DNA from: Oscillospiraceae bacterium
Lineage (GTDB): Bacteria > Bacillota > Clostridia > UBA1212 > SIG427
Reading direction: 5' to 3'
DNA: 64,000 nt
Assembly: GCA_015069135.1 (NCBI GenBank)
Contig: SVJE01000004.1
Span: forward strand, 1-64,000
Under the pieces are notes generated by a model. The model did not search any database and had not been told where the DNA came from. It saw only the letters and a program-made list of their open reading frames with translations. Shown piece after piece: positions 8,164 to 17,401 of the stretch (the stretch's first letter is position 1; each line of letters starts with the position of its first letter). A program made the translations under genes and the position numbers.

Positions 8164-9075
8164 ATGAATTTTACCGGTATAAAAATTGAAGACAAACATA
8201 TTTTTGACAGATTGCTTAAGATGAATAACTATGTGGATGCGGAGTATCTGTTTTCTACATTATTTATGTGGCAGGATATTGTGGGGTATCAGTGGGCTTT
8301 TCAGGATGATTGCATTTATATAAGACATATAAGCGACGGACAAGTAAAATATCATTTTCCCATATGTGCTCCGGAAAGGGCTGTTGAGAAACTTAAAGAG
8401 CTTAAAAGTGCGGTTAATAACAAAGGTGAAAAATTGGAACTGGTTTGTGTTACTGAAGAACAGCTTGAAATTATGGGTAAGGAAAAAGATAATTTTACAA
8501 TTATAGAAAAACGTAATTACTCGGATTATTTATATGATGGAGATTCCTTAAGAACCTTGGATGGTAAGAAATTACGAAAAAAAAGGGCTCATGTATCTAA
8601 TTTTACAAAGAAATATAATTGGGAATTCAGGATATTTACTAAAGAGGGAGAAGATCTTAAAAATTGTAAGGAGATTTTGAAAAAATGGAGTGACTCTAAG
8701 GCGGAGAACACCACACAAAAGGAAGCACGTTTGATGGATAATGAGAGTAGCGCTGTGGAACGGTGCATGAGGCATTTTTCAGAATTAGGATTCATTGGTG
8801 GAATTATGTATATTGATGGGCAACCTGAGGGTTTTACCATTGGAGAAAAGTCGGATCGTGGTAAAATATCCACCGGAATTATTCATTATGAAAAGTGTAA
8901 CAACGAGTATGATGGAGTTTATCAGGCCATTAACCAAATGTTTGCACAACAGGCACTTTCTGGTGTACAATATATAAATCGCCAGGAAGATATGGGTGTG
9001 GAAGGGCTTAGAAAGGCCAAGCTTTCATACTATCCGGTGCGTCTGGTTAATAAATTTACTTTGAAGGAGATTTAA
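8164..9075 (+). CDS. DUF2156 protein (phosphatidylglycerol lysyltransferase C-terminal-like)
   Basis: The protein has 303 residues. It shows the two-lobed GNAT fold features of the DUF2156 family: an opening MNNYVDAEYLFSTLFMWQD, a central KKLRKKRAHVSNF and a late YINRQEDMGVEGLRKAKLSYYP. This family is related to the aminoacyl-transfer domain of MprF, but without the membrane part its acceptor is unknown. The start at 8164 is chosen for the AAAGGA upstream and family agreement; the frame is open back to 8008, but that part only translates a repeat. It is followed after 3 bases by a small membrane gene, so cotranscribed. Confidence 0.82.
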   Translation: MNFTGIKIEDKHIFDRLLKMNNYVDAEYLFSTLFMWQDIVGYQWAFQDDCIYIRHISDGQVKYHFPICAPERAVEKLKELKSAVNNKGEKLELVCVTEEQLEIMGKEKDNFTIIEKRNYSDYLYDGDSLRTLDGKKLRKKRAHVSNFTKKYNWEFRIFTKEGEDLKNCKEILKKWSDSKAENTTQKEARLMDNESSAVERCMRHFSELGFIGGIMYIDGQPEGFTIGEKSDRGKISTGIIHYEKCNNEYDGVYQAINQMFAQQALSGVQYINRQEDMGVEGLRKAKLSYYPVRLVNKFTLKEI

Positions 9076-9078
9076 TTA

Positions 9079-9567
9079 ATGAATAAGCTTTGGCATTACG
9101 TTGCAATATTTTTTATTTCTATGGTTCCGCTGATTGAATTAAGAGGTGCAATTCCTTACGCAGTGGGTTGGGATCTGAACCTTGTTTGGACATATATTAT
9201 TTGTATTGTTGGTAATATGTTACCTGTACCGGTTATCTTTTTCTTTGCCAGAAAAGTTCTGGTGTGGGGCTCTGATAAGAAATATATAGGAAAGTTTTTC
9301 CGTTTCTGTCTTGAAAAAGGCGAAAAGGGTGGTAAAAAGCTTCAGGCTAAGGCTGGTCGCGGCTTGTTCGTAGCTCTCATGTTGTTTGTTGGTATTCCCC
9401 TTCCAGGAACAGGTGCATGGACAGGAACTTTAGCTGCCAGCATGTTGGATATGGATTTTAAATCTGCTTGTCTCGCAGTTATATTAGGTGTGGTAATTGC
9501 AGGTATCATTATGGGTCTTGCAAGTGCCGGTGTGTTTGGCGCATTGGGTGCTTTGTTTGCAGCATAA
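9079..9567 (+). CDS. COG2426-type small multidrug export family membrane protein
   Basis: The protein has 162 residues and four to five hydrophobic segments. SMVPLIELRGAIPYAVG near the N-terminus and VGIPLPGTGAWTGTLAAS in the middle are the conserved loops of the COG2426 / Sm_multidrug_ex family. The export role is a database label with little experimental backing; the two Gly-Pro loops recall the DedA fold. It lies 3 bases after the DUF2156 gene in an operon closed by a terminator. Confidence 0.85.
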   Translation: MNKLWHYVAIFFISMVPLIELRGAIPYAVGWDLNLVWTYIICIVGNMLPVPVIFFFARKVLVWGSDKKYIGKFFRFCLEKGEKGGKKLQAKAGRGLFVALMLFVGIPLPGTGAWTGTLAASMLDMDFKSACLAVILGVVIAGIIMGLASAGVFGALGALFAA

Positions 9568-9594
9568 TGGTAAAATAGAAATTTTATAAATATT

Positions 9595-9628
9595 AAAAGC
9601 GATTTTCTGTTAAAAAATCGCTTTTTTT
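9595..9628 (+). terminator. Terminator after the COG2426 gene
   Basis: AAAAGCGATTTT pairs with AAAATCGCTTTT, followed by a T run. Confidence 0.85.
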
Positions 9629-9640
9629 GTATTGTTACAA

Positions 9641-9699
9641 AAGACAGGGGTCAGACCCCCGGCGTGTAAAAACACAACCGGGGGTCTGACCCCTGTCTT
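9641..9699. repeat. GC-rich palindromic repeat, inverted pair
   Basis: Two copies (9641-9662 and 9678-9699) in inverse orientation are separated by 15 bases, between convergent genes and directly downstream of a terminator. Confidence 0.87.
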
Positions 9700-9701
9700 G
9701 G

Positions 9702-9998
9702 TTATTTTTGTATTTTCTTTCGTATAATGACGTAAATTATAACGGCAACTACTGCAATTTCGACGGATATAAAAGCAGCTACCACAACAAATTCAGAAGG
9801 GGTCTTACTTTCATCAGGTAATTCCACAGATGAATCAACGTATGTACTGTTATCAGGTGTGGCTTTAGGAACAGCAGCTTCACCATAACCTTTTGTTAAG
9901 TAGTATGAAAAGGCAATTCCGCATACAAGCACAACAAGAGCAAGTATGCCGGCCAGGATTCTTTTTATAAGTTTTATTCTGCTTTCATCAATCATCAT
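9702..9998 (-). CDS. Small two-helix membrane protein of unknown function
   Basis: The protein has 98 residues with a start at 9998, chosen because GGGAGTG lies upstream; the open frame extends further but without a ribosome site. It opens with MMIDESRIKLIKR, followed by a hydrophobic helix (about 14-36), an outer loop of about 35 residues rich in Pro, Ser, Asp and Thr, and a second helix (about 72-94) ending in RKKIQK. The basic flanks predict both ends inside the cell. No family recognised. Confidence 0.55.
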   Translation of the reverse strand: MMIDESRIKLIKRILAGILALVVLVCGIAFSYYLTKGYGEAAVPKATPDNSTYVDSSVELPDESKTPSEFVVVAAFISVEIAVVAVIIYVIIRKKIQK

Positions 9999-10084
9999 AA
10001 GTAAAATCACTCCCGGGAAAATGATAAAGCATTGTGAATTATTTTGCAAGGCATAAGTTAATATCAACAAATATGAAATAAACA

Positions 10085-10149
10085 TAGGGTCTGCCCCCTG
10101 TCTTGGAATGTTAGGATGCTAACAACCCAAGACAGGGGGCAGACCCTAT
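10085..10149. repeat. GC-rich palindromic repeat, inverted pair
   Basis: Copies at about 10085-10106 and 10127-10149 face each other across 20 bases. The outer arms end in ATAGGG, unlike the AAGACG arms of most copies. Confidence 0.85.
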
Positions 10150-10154
10150 AATTA

Positions 10155-10205
10155 AAATAAAATATTAAAACAAATAAAATATTAAAACAAATAAAATATT
10201 AAAAC
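10155..10205. repeat. 17-bp tandem repeat, three copies
   Basis: AAATAAAATATTAAAAC occurs three times head to tail without mismatch, directly beside a palindromic repeat pair and downstream of a transporter gene. Pure A/T with one C; probably slippage-prone spacer. Confidence 0.9.
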
Positions 10206-10259
10206 AAAAGAAAATAATTAAAGATAAAAAGAACAAAAAAATATAAAGAAAAACAGAAA

Positions 10260-11162
10260 CTACGATTCTTTTCTTTCCACAAGGGAATAAAGGAAAACAC
10301 CGGCTACAGTTAAGAGACCACCGGATATTTGTAAGAAAGATGGAATTTCCTGAAACAGTATAATCGCAAATAAAGATGCTACGACAGGTTCGCACAATTT
10401 AGATGCAGAGACAAAGGATGGTGAAAAAAACTTAAGACACCAACTAAAAATGCTGTGACCCAGAATAGTAGAAAAAACAGATAAAAAGAAACCTACAAAA
10501 ACAGGACTTAATCCATAAGAAAACAATCCCACATCCTGTACAAAAACTGTGCCAACCAACACAAGGGCACAAGATACATACACAATATATGTATATACAG
10601 TAGTAGACGTATTTGTCCGTACCTGTCTGCCGATTAAAGTATAAACAGCAACCGCAATAGCAGAAACCAAAGCTAAAATATCTCCCTTCAGGGTTCCCCC
10701 GGCGGTAGAATCGGCAAAGGCAATCATAATACTTCCGACCAATGCTAGGGCGATACATAGAATAGCATTACGGGAAAGCCTGCCTTTTAAAAAAATACAA
10801 AAACCCAAAGCAACCCAGATTACTTCTGTGCAAACAATAGAAGTAGAACTGGCTACCGAAGTAAGTGATAAAGATTCAAACCACAGAACGAAATGTATAG
10901 CCAGAAAAATACCACTGACACAGGATAGAAAGGCAGTCTTTTTGTCAGAACGGAAAACTTCAGAAAACTCCCTCCGGTTACTCTTTTTAAGAAAAACAGC
11001 CGGGGACATAAGAAGAACAGTCCACAAAAGTCTGTAAGCTGCAGTAACAGAAGAAGGGGCAGAAGAGTATTTTACAAATATGGCAGACAGTGAAATTCCC
11101 AAAACGCCTACCACAATCATAACAAAAGGTCTATTCCTTTTTAAAAAATCAATAGTTCTCAC
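10260..11162 (-). CDS. EamA/DMT-family transporter
   Basis: The protein has 300 residues and ten predicted membrane segments arranged as two EamA repeats (about 12-135 and 155-295). SSAPSSVTAAYRLLWTVLL in the first repeat and the late VASLFAIILFQEIPSFLQISGG are typical of drug/metabolite exporters. Its start codon overlaps the stop of the upstream serine hydrolase gene by four bases, so the two are coupled. Substrate unknown. Confidence 0.88.
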   Translation of the reverse strand: MRTIDFLKRNRPFVMIVVGVLGISLSAIFVKYSSAPSSVTAAYRLLWTVLLMSPAVFLKKSNRREFSEVFRSDKKTAFLSCVSGIFLAIHFVLWFESLSLTSVASSTSIVCTEVIWVALGFCIFLKGRLSRNAILCIALALVGSIMIAFADSTAGGTLKGDILALVSAIAVAVYTLIGRQVRTNTSTTVYTYIVYVSCALVLVGTVFVQDVGLFSYGLSPVFVGFFLSVFSTILGHSIFSWCLKFFSPSFVSASKLCEPVVASLFAIILFQEIPSFLQISGGLLTVAGVFLYSLVERKES

Positions 11163-12334
11163 AATTCTAAACAGGTGTATAAAACATTTCTGAGACGAGG
11201 CTGATAATAGAATTCGTCAGGATTCATCATGTGCTGTGCAAAGAAGAAGGACACACCTAAGTCGGCATCACAAAGTACAGTTGCACCGGCAGCGCCACCC
11301 CAACCAAATTCTTTTAAAGAACCAGTGGAACCGGCAGCTGCCTTATTTACCAGAGTGCGGACACCAAGGCCGTAACCATAACCACGAAGCTGTTGCCAGG
11401 TAATATCAGCCAGAGGCTGGCCCGAAAGATGGCTTGTTCTTAATAAATCTACAGTTCCCGGGGCTAAAATACGTTCACCATTAGGACCTGCACCGAAATT
11501 TGCCAGAGCAGAACAGAATTTTGCATAATCACCGACAGTAGTGGTTATACCTGCACCACCACTATCATATTCAGGACCAAAGACAAAGACATTTTCCTTG
11601 CCAAGATTTTCAATTTTACCACGGGTGTTTCCGCGTCCCTGAATTTGAAGTTCAACCAGCTCTTCTTCTGAACAAAGACCAAAAGCATAAAGTTCGGCCA
11701 TTTTATCATGTACAGCATCGTTGTGATAAACAGGAGACTTCATATCCAAAGGCTCCCAGATATTTTCTTTCATATAGTCGCGGAACTTTTTACCGGAAAT
11801 TACTGACACAACTGCGGCCAAAACGTCGTGGCTTAAGCTGTACTGCCATCTGGTGCCCGGCTCAAAACTCAAAGGATCCTGAGCAATGTATTTTGCCACA
11901 GTGACAGTATCCATTTTACCGTTTGTAGCTTCACGGGCTTTGTCAAAAGATGCTGTGCCGGAACTGTATGTAAGACCGGAGGTCATGGTAAAAAGATTCC
12001 TCAGTGTAATTATGTTGTTTGCTTTAGTAAGTTGTCCATCAGGTCCCTGAATGGTCATTTCACGGTACTCAGGGATATACTCATACAAAGGATCGTCCAG
12101 TAAAAACAAACCTTTTTCATAAAGCTGCAGGGCTGCTACTACAGTTGCCACTTTAGAGCAAGAGTAGATATTGAACATCTTGTCTTCTGTCATTGGAATT
12201 CTATTTTCCAAATCGGCGTAACCTGCCTGGTAAGAGAAAACTTCCTTGTTATCTTTATACACGGAAATGCTATTGCCGGGGGCATGGGTTTTTGCCAACC
12301 GGTCCATAAAATCCTTCATAGGTCCAAAATTCAT
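11159..12334 (-). CDS. Serine hydrolase, beta-lactamase class C / esterase family
   Basis: The protein has 391 residues. The Ser-x-x-Lys motif is Ser58-Cys-Ser-Lys61 (NIYSCSKVA), and WQYSLSHDVL holds the expected Tyr. No signal peptide is seen, so it probably acts in the cytosol as an esterase or peptidase rather than on beta-lactam drugs. It overlaps the downstream EamA transporter by four bases, which suggests the two work on the same small molecule (inference). Confidence 0.85.
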   Translation of the reverse strand: MNFGPMKDFMDRLAKTHAPGNSISVYKDNKEVFSYQAGYADLENRIPMTEDKMFNIYSCSKVATVVAALQLYEKGLFLLDDPLYEYIPEYREMTIQGPDGQLTKANNIITLRNLFTMTSGLTYSSGTASFDKAREATNGKMDTVTVAKYIAQDPLSFEPGTRWQYSLSHDVLAAVVSVISGKKFRDYMKENIWEPLDMKSPVYHNDAVHDKMAELYAFGLCSEEELVELQIQGRGNTRGKIENLGKENVFVFGPEYDSGGAGITTTVGDYAKFCSALANFGAGPNGERILAPGTVDLLRTSHLSGQPLADITWQQLRGYGYGLGVRTLVNKAAAGSTGSLKEFGWGGAAGATVLCDADLGVSFFFAQHMMNPDEFYYQPRLRNVLYTCLEL

Positions 12335-12370
12335 AAGTAAAATCTCCTGAAATTTAATAGGTATATTGTA

Positions 12371-12796
12371 TCACTTAAGAAGCTCAATTGCACGAAGATA
12401 TTTTTCTCGTCGTAAAATGTCTTTTTCTGTAGGTGAATCCAGTCGGGTCAAGTCGGAATTGTGCTTTAAATCTGCTAATTTTACAGTCCGGGCAACAGGG
12501 TTTTCCTTTATTTCAGCCACATAGTCCATATATTCCACAGAATCATCATGGGTAAGTAGCTTAAGGGCGTCAATAATTTCTCTGTAAAATCCTTCTTTTT
12601 CTAAATCCTCAAAAGTCAGAGGTGTATCTTCAACTACATCGTGTAAAAGGGCTACGCAGCAAGTCACCTCATCTGTCATTTGCTCTGCCAGATGAATGGG
12701 GTGGGAGATATATGGAAGTCCGCTTTTGTCCATTTGGTCTTTGTGGGCACGAGAGGCAATATCCAAAGCTTTTTTAGTCAAAGTTGTGTAGAGCAT
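12371..12796 (-). CDS. HD-domain phosphohydrolase (RelA/SpoT hydrolase-like)
   Basis: The protein has 141 residues. KALDIASRAHKDQMDKSG, YISHPIHLAEQM, LLHDVVEDT and VKLADLKHN are the ordered metal-binding and substrate motifs of the HD hydrolase domain of RelA/SpoT enzymes. The synthetase half is absent, so this resembles small alarmone hydrolases. The start at 12796 is chosen because AGGAGA precedes it and it lies 14 bases past the dCMP deaminase stop. Encoded in a minus-strand run with nucleotide-handling enzymes. True substrate not shown. Confidence 0.82.
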   Translation of the reverse strand: MLYTTLTKKALDIASRAHKDQMDKSGLPYISHPIHLAEQMTDEVTCCVALLHDVVEDTPLTFEDLEKEGFYREIIDALKLLTHDDSVEYMDYVAEIKENPVARTVKLADLKHNSDLTRLDSPTEKDILRREKYLRAIELLK

Positions 12797-12809
12797 GTAA
12801 GTCTCCTGA

Positions 12810-13298
12810 TTAATATCCAAAGCTTCCTTCCAGAGATTCGTCATTGTCAATCCAGTCCTGAACATCAACAACTCTGTATTCGTTTTCTGTATCTCTGATA
12901 ATTACAGTTTTAATACCGGCGTTAATTACCAGTCTTTTACACATTGAGCAGCTGCTGGAATTTTTTATGTAGCCACCTGTGTCTACTTCTCGTCCTGACA
13001 AGTAAAGTGTACTGCCAATCATTTTACCGCGCTCGGCACTGATAATTGCATTTGCTTCCGCATGAACACTACGACACAATTCGTAACGTTCACCACGGGG
13101 AATATTTAATTTTTGTCTTATACAATAACCCAGGTCGCTACAGTTTTTACGACCCCTTGGGGCGCCTACATATCCTGTTGAAATAACCTCGTCATTTTTT
13201 ACAATAACAGCACCATAATGTCTTCTTAAACAGGTACATCTTTGTGATACAACATCTGCCAGATCGAGATAGTAATTGGTTTTGTCACGTCGTTCCAT
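12810..13298 (-). CDS. dCMP deaminase family protein
   Basis: The protein has 162 residues. Zinc ligands are His79-Ala-Glu81 (SVHAEANAI) and Cys117-x-x-Cys120 (SCSMC). The insert with CTCLRRHYGAVIV and the GYCIRQKLNIP region resembles ComEB-type deoxycytidylate deaminases that feed dUMP to thymidylate synthesis. It lies between the Nudix gene (15 bases upstream) and the HD hydrolase gene, all likely one transcript of nucleotide-handling enzymes. Confidence 0.9.
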   Translation of the reverse strand: MERRDKTNYYLDLADVVSQRCTCLRRHYGAVIVKNDEVISTGYVGAPRGRKNCSDLGYCIRQKLNIPRGERYELCRSVHAEANAIISAERGKMIGSTLYLSGREVDTGGYIKNSSSCSMCKRLVINAGIKTVIIRDTENEYRVVDVQDWIDNDESLEGSFGY

Positions 13299-13313
13299 AA
13301 ATAAAGCCTCCTC

Positions 13314-13823
13314 TTAAAAATATCCTTCCTCTATTAAAATTTCCAGCACTTTTGCTTCTCTTTCTATCATAATATTGGACTTAGGTCCGTGATCCGGTTT
13401 CCTGTTTGCGCTGATTGCAACCTCCGGGGTTATCCATTCCAGGGTAAAATGTTCTTCTGCCTCATAGTCGTCTAAATTCTGTGTCTCTACCATATCTTCC
13501 ACACAGCAAAGATAATAGAAATTCTCTTGGTAAAATATCTCTTCTCCCTTGCCGGCCTCTGCACGGATTACATTTCCGAATTCTCTTACAGAAGAAGGTA
13601 TTACCGTAAGTCCTGATTCTTCCTTAACCTCTCTGATAAGGCAGTCAATATGACTTTCGGAAGGGTCAATTCCGCCTCCGGGAAACTTATAGTAATCATA
13701 TTTTAAACTATGAACCATGGCAACCTTGCCATCGCGGATAATTACACCCCGGACAGAAGGTCTTACAAACTTAGGCCAGTTTTCATTGTAGTTTTTTTTG
13801 TTTAATAAAAATAGTAGTCGCAT
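13314..13823 (-). CDS. Nudix hydrolase
   Basis: The protein has 169 residues. The complete Nudix box runs from GGGIDPSESHI to REVKEESGL (Gx5Ex7REUxEExGU), which hydrolyses nucleoside diphosphates linked to another group. The N-terminus MRLLFLLNKK is basic/hydrophobic but too short for a clear signal. First gene of the run toward dCMP deaminase and the HD hydrolase; the ribosome site is weak. Substrate not predictable. Confidence 0.87.
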   Translation of the reverse strand: MRLLFLLNKKNYNENWPKFVRPSVRGVIIRDGKVAMVHSLKYDYYKFPGGGIDPSESHIDCLIREVKEESGLTVIPSSVREFGNVIRAEAGKGEEIFYQENFYYLCCVEDMVETQNLDDYEAEEHFTLEWITPEVAISANRKPDHGPKSNIMIEREAKVLEILIEEGYF

Positions 13824-13909
13824 AAAAATCCCATTTCGTATAGGTATGAATTAATTGTATGGTTTTATATATTTTGTTGTCAAGTTTTTTAAAAAGTGGA
13901 TTGGTTAAA

Positions 13910-13928
13910 TTTTACACCGGTGTGAAAA
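13910..13928. promoter_or_regulatory. Palindrome upstream of the M60 peptidase gene
   Basis: TTTTACACCGGTGTGAAAA is an almost perfect 19-bp palindrome centred on CCGG in the 282-bp divergent gap between the Nudix and peptidase genes. It is a candidate operator; no regulator is identified. Confidence 0.45.
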
Positions 13929-13940
13929 AATGGGTAACAA

Positions 13941-13966
13941 AATATATTGAAGTTGTCCAATATATT
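13941..13966. promoter_or_regulatory. Inverted repeat overlapping a possible promoter
   Basis: AATATATTG and CAATATATT form perfect 9-bp arms around 8 bases. TTGTCC within it could be a -35 box with TATTAT further down, so a bound protein could control the peptidase gene. The remaining sequence of this 282-bp gap is AT-rich with no further signal that I could see. Confidence 0.4.
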
Positions 13967-14105
13967 ATGTATTATACTTTATAACAAATAAAATCTTGCG
14001 CGGATGAAATGTTTTTTATATAAAAGATACATCTCATTATAAATAATTGACCAGCACGAACATTTTCATACTAAATTCTAAATTTGCAAGATAAAAGGAG
14101 GAATT

Positions 14106-16487
14106 ATGAAAAAATATTTTAAATTTGCTGCTGTTTTTTGTTTTTTAATTTTATGTTTTTCTTGTGTGCATCTCAATGCTTTTGCTTCGACATCTAATGT
14201 TTATGAATTTGAAGCAGAAGATGGTGTATTGTCGGGTCCTTTTACGCAGATCGGTGTAGGCTCAAACTTCTCAAACGGAGCGTACGTAAGACATCTAAGG
14301 TACGATGGTACATGTGAAATAGCTGGATATGTATCACACGCAGGTTTTTATAAAGTTGAGGTTGATTACGCTGCTGGAGAGACGGGTTCAGATATATTAT
14401 TAACAGTAAATGACACATATAGTGAGGTAATAGCTGATGATTATGGTGGCCTTGGTTGGAATGTTGTTAAGACATCTTCTCCGTCATTAATATACTTTAA
14501 TAAGGGCATCAATATAATGGTTTTTTCTAAAGCTGGAGAAAAATCTTTTGATGTTGATAAAATTACTTTAACATATGTAGGAAATCCTACTTTTGAAGAA
14601 GAAGCGGAGAATGGCACAATCAGTGGTCCGTTCACAACTACAACTCAAATAGCAAATGCATCAAACGGATATACAGTAAGGCATTTAAGATATGGTGGGT
14701 CTTGTGATATTAATCTTGAATTGCCCGTAGATGGTTTTTATACAGTTAAAATTTATTATTCGGCTGGTGAGGAAAATTGTGACTTAACCATTAATATTGG
14801 CGAGGAACTTAATCGGGTTATTGATGTAGATTACACTGGGGATTATTACACAGTGGATTATGTATCCATATCTAATGTTTATCTTACCAAAGGTGCTAAA
14901 CTTATTTCACTATTTAAAGCGGGGGATAGGACTCCTGATTTAGACAAAATTGAAATAGAATTAACTGGTTCTGCTAATAATTTAATTGCAGTTTCTAATT
15001 TGCAATGTAATACGGTGGGAACTATAGATCGTCTAACTTGGGAGGTTCCTGAATATAGAGGAGTGCTGATGTACGATATTTATTTAGACGATATCTATAT
15101 TTCTACTACTCAATCAAACATGTATGCAAATGAGGTTAAATCTCAAACCAGAAATTATACCATTATCGCGAGAACTTATAGTCATAATTTAAGCTCAGCC
15201 CCACAAAGTGTCAGTAGCTCTCAAGTAGCTAATATTGTGAGTGTGATAAATGGTGATTTTGAAGAAGAAACAGGAAATAATCCTGTGGCTGGTTGGGGCC
15301 CTAGCAACTTATCAACGGGTATTATTTCTTCTGCTTCTATCCATACAGAGGAAAATGGTAATCAAAGCTTAAGGCTTGTAGGAAACAGTGATTCTGCATA
15401 CCATCAATGTATCACTGGCTTAATTCCAAATGAGTCGTATATTTTAAGAGGAAAGGTTCGTGTACTGGATTTAAATAATAGTGGAAATACAAATGGTATT
15501 GGACCTAGCATATTTGTAGTTGTTACCAAACCAGATGGTTCACCATATTATTGGTATTATGGTAAAAATGACAATAAAAGTTTCCCGAATGATTATACTG
15601 TAGATGCAGGTTGGATTGAACAAGAAATTGAATTTGTCGCATCAGAGTCAGGTTGTGTATACATAGGTGGTGCAATTGGTCGGTATTCCAGTAATATTAG
15701 TGGTGAATTTTTATTTGATGATTTTGAGTTGATACAAAAGGAAACTAATATTTTGGAAACAGATAATATAAGATTTCATTTTACCAATGATGATATAGAT
15801 TTGCATAAAAAAGATGAATTAGACTATTTTATGGGTGAATTAGACAAAGCATATAATCTATATGCACAACTTATTGGAAGAAGACATGATGGTGAACGGA
15901 TTTTAAATATTGTAACAAGAGACAATATGAGCTATGGTGGTTTAACTCTTACCGGAAGTAATGTTATTACTTGGAACTGTGACTCCTTAGATAAACAAAT
16001 TAAACCTGAACTAGACACTAGTGAAAATGCTTTCAAATTTAGTTTTGGATTATTTCATGAAATGGGCCATATGTACGATATAGGTGATTGGGCATGGAAT
16101 GGTGAGTTTTCTGCCAATTTTAAAATGTTATACGTTATTAAGGCATTAGAACAAGAGAATTCGACACGCTATAGATATGTGGATATAATTTCAAACTATA
16201 AGTCTGAGTATGAAAAAGAATATACTGCAACTTCTTCACATACGAATGCGGGCTTTTTATATTTGCTTTCCAAAGTGGCAGATACTGTTGGCTGGGATGT
16301 TTTCCAAAATGTATATAGTAGATACTTTAGTGAAAACATAACTGTTTCTGGTGCAGTAAACAGATTAGATAAATTTTTAGATTTAATTGAAGAAGAAGCA
16401 CAAAAAAAGAGTGGGTTTGAGGATTATCAAATAACGGATACGATTAGTGCCTCTGATTTGCAGATTGCATATGATTATTATGCGTAA
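14106..16487 (+). CDS. Secreted multi-domain M60-type metallopeptidase
   Basis: The protein has 793 residues. A signal peptide (about 1-28) is followed by two homologous CBM6/35-like domains (about 30-158 and 160-285, each opening with an E-x-E-x-GxxSGPF pattern and a later VRHLRY), a fibronectin-like stretch (about 290-365), a CBM4/9-like jelly roll (about 375-540) and a peptidase domain with His651-Glu652-x-x-His655 and Glu667 (WNGEF). HExxH-X11-E fits the M60/enhancin family that cleaves glycoproteins such as mucins. Upstream AAAGGAGG is a strong ribosome site. More AT-rich than neighbours, hinting at transfer. Target inferred. Confidence 0.8.
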   Translation: MKKYFKFAAVFCFLILCFSCVHLNAFASTSNVYEFEAEDGVLSGPFTQIGVGSNFSNGAYVRHLRYDGTCEIAGYVSHAGFYKVEVDYAAGETGSDILLTVNDTYSEVIADDYGGLGWNVVKTSSPSLIYFNKGINIMVFSKAGEKSFDVDKITLTYVGNPTFEEEAENGTISGPFTTTTQIANASNGYTVRHLRYGGSCDINLELPVDGFYTVKIYYSAGEENCDLTINIGEELNRVIDVDYTGDYYTVDYVSISNVYLTKGAKLISLFKAGDRTPDLDKIEIELTGSANNLIAVSNLQCNTVGTIDRLTWEVPEYRGVLMYDIYLDDIYISTTQSNMYANEVKSQTRNYTIIARTYSHNLSSAPQSVSSSQVANIVSVINGDFEEETGNNPVAGWGPSNLSTGIISSASIHTEENGNQSLRLVGNSDSAYHQCITGLIPNESYILRGKVRVLDLNNSGNTNGIGPSIFVVVTKPDGSPYYWYYGKNDNKSFPNDYTVDAGWIEQEIEFVASESGCVYIGGAIGRYSSNISGEFLFDDFELIQKETNILETDNIRFHFTNDDIDLHKKDELDYFMGELDKAYNLYAQLIGRRHDGERILNIVTRDNMSYGGLTLTGSNVITWNCDSLDKQIKPELDTSENAFKFSFGLFHEMGHMYDIGDWAWNGEFSANFKMLYVIKALEQENSTRYRYVDIISNYKSEYEKEYTATSSHTNAGFLYLLSKVADTVGWDVFQNVYSRYFSENITVSGAVNRLDKFLDLIEEEAQKKSGFEDYQITDTISASDLQIAYDYYA

Positions 16488-16502
16488 TTTTATTTAATTA
16501 TA

Positions 16503-16548
16503 TATTGCCTTATTAATATGCTTAGATTTAATAAGGCAATATTTTCTT
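16503..16548 (+). terminator. Terminator after the M60 peptidase gene
   Basis: ATTGCCTTATTAA pairs with TTAATAAGGCAAT, followed by a T-rich run. It may also serve the convergent DUF1653 gene. Confidence 0.8.
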
Positions 16549-16565
16549 ATTTTATTGTTTATTAA

Positions 16566-16823
16566 TCAGATTCTTTCAAATCTATACTTTTGTTTAATTT
16601 CCGGATATTTTTCCTTATCAACTTCTCCCATGAACATTTCATAGGGTCTTGCGTAAATTTCATTAGTACCATACAGAGCCTGGTAAACTATAAGTTTTTC
16701 TTCGGTCTCTGTATGTTTTGCTATTGCTATAATTTTATAGGTGTAGTCAGTACTTTCAGGTGAGACAAGCTCCCTTTTGAAATGTTTAACTATGTCACCA
16801 GGGGTAAAATCAGGTCGGTTCAT
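16566..16823 (-). CDS. DUF1653 domain protein
   Basis: The protein has 85 residues. It has the DUF1653 pattern: [11 protein letters not shown] near the start, [35 protein letters not shown] and a closing KQKYRFERI. The family is small, widespread and without a proven function; members form a compact beta barrel. It lies 14 bases downstream of the first of three related membrane-protein genes. Confidence 0.85.
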   Translation of the reverse strand: MNRPDFTPGDIVKHFKRELVSPESTDYTYKIIAIAKHTETEEKLIVYQALYGTNEIYARPYEMFMGEVDKEKYPEIKQKYRFERI

Positions 16824-16837
16824 GAAAGTAAACTCCT

Positions 16838-17401
16838 TTATTGATTATATTCGTAGTCGTAAAGTGTAATTGGCATTTCAATGAGAAGGTTAGTTCCTGC
16901 ATAATGCTTTATTGTGAGTTTTTTACCCACCATTTTTTCTTTTAAGAATTTTTTGAACTTAAAAGAGTGTGGTATACCGCTATGAGAAAAACCATAATAT
17001 TTCTTATTGTTTGTGTCAATATAGACAATAATTGCATAACCGCCAGAAATGGGTCTTGAAAAGCTTAATAAATGGAAATTTTCACATATAAATTCATTGG
17101 AGTCCTCATTAATAAAAGCTATTTTATTAAACATAAGACGAAATCTTATGCAATAGAAAAAAGCAAACAGAAAGAAAAAACTTATAATCCCCATCAAAAT
17201 CCCTGCGGCTAAGAAATATGAGTATATTTTAATGTCTGCAACAAAACCATCAGCACAGTAGAAGAACAAAATTGAAAAAGGGAAAGTCACAATAAACCTA
17301 TAAAATTGTGCTTTTACCATAAGCGAAGCAATTTCTTTGTGCCTTTTCAGAAGAGAATCCATGTTTTTTATAGTTTCAGAATCTGATTTATATGTTACCA
17401 T
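16838..17401 (-). CDS. Two-helix membrane protein, paralogue A
   Basis: The protein has 187 residues. A short N-terminal segment with [12 protein letters not shown] is followed by two membrane helices (about 30-85) and a soluble domain with [12 protein letters not shown] and, near the end, [11 protein letters not shown]. The layout and the closing GTN-x-x-x-E motif are shared with the genes at 19147 and 20171. The start at 17401 is chosen for AAGGTG upstream; it overlaps the stop of the EF-Tu-like gene by 14 bases, so translation is coupled. No known family recognised. Confidence 0.6.
   Translation of the reverse strand: MVTYKSDSETIKNMDSLLKRHKEIASLMVKAQFYRFIVTFPFSILFFYCADGFVADIKIYSYFLAAGILMGIISFFFLFAFFYCIRFRLMFNKIAFINEDSNEFICENFHLLSFSRPISGGYAIIVYIDTNNKKYYGFSHSGIPHSFKFKKFLKEKMVGKKLTIKHYAGTNLLIEMPITLYDYEYNQ

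Noticed and set aside
10165..10395. Small frame at the tandem repeat
   Set aside because: It is antisense or out of frame to the EamA gene and the rest is low-complexity A/T sequence.
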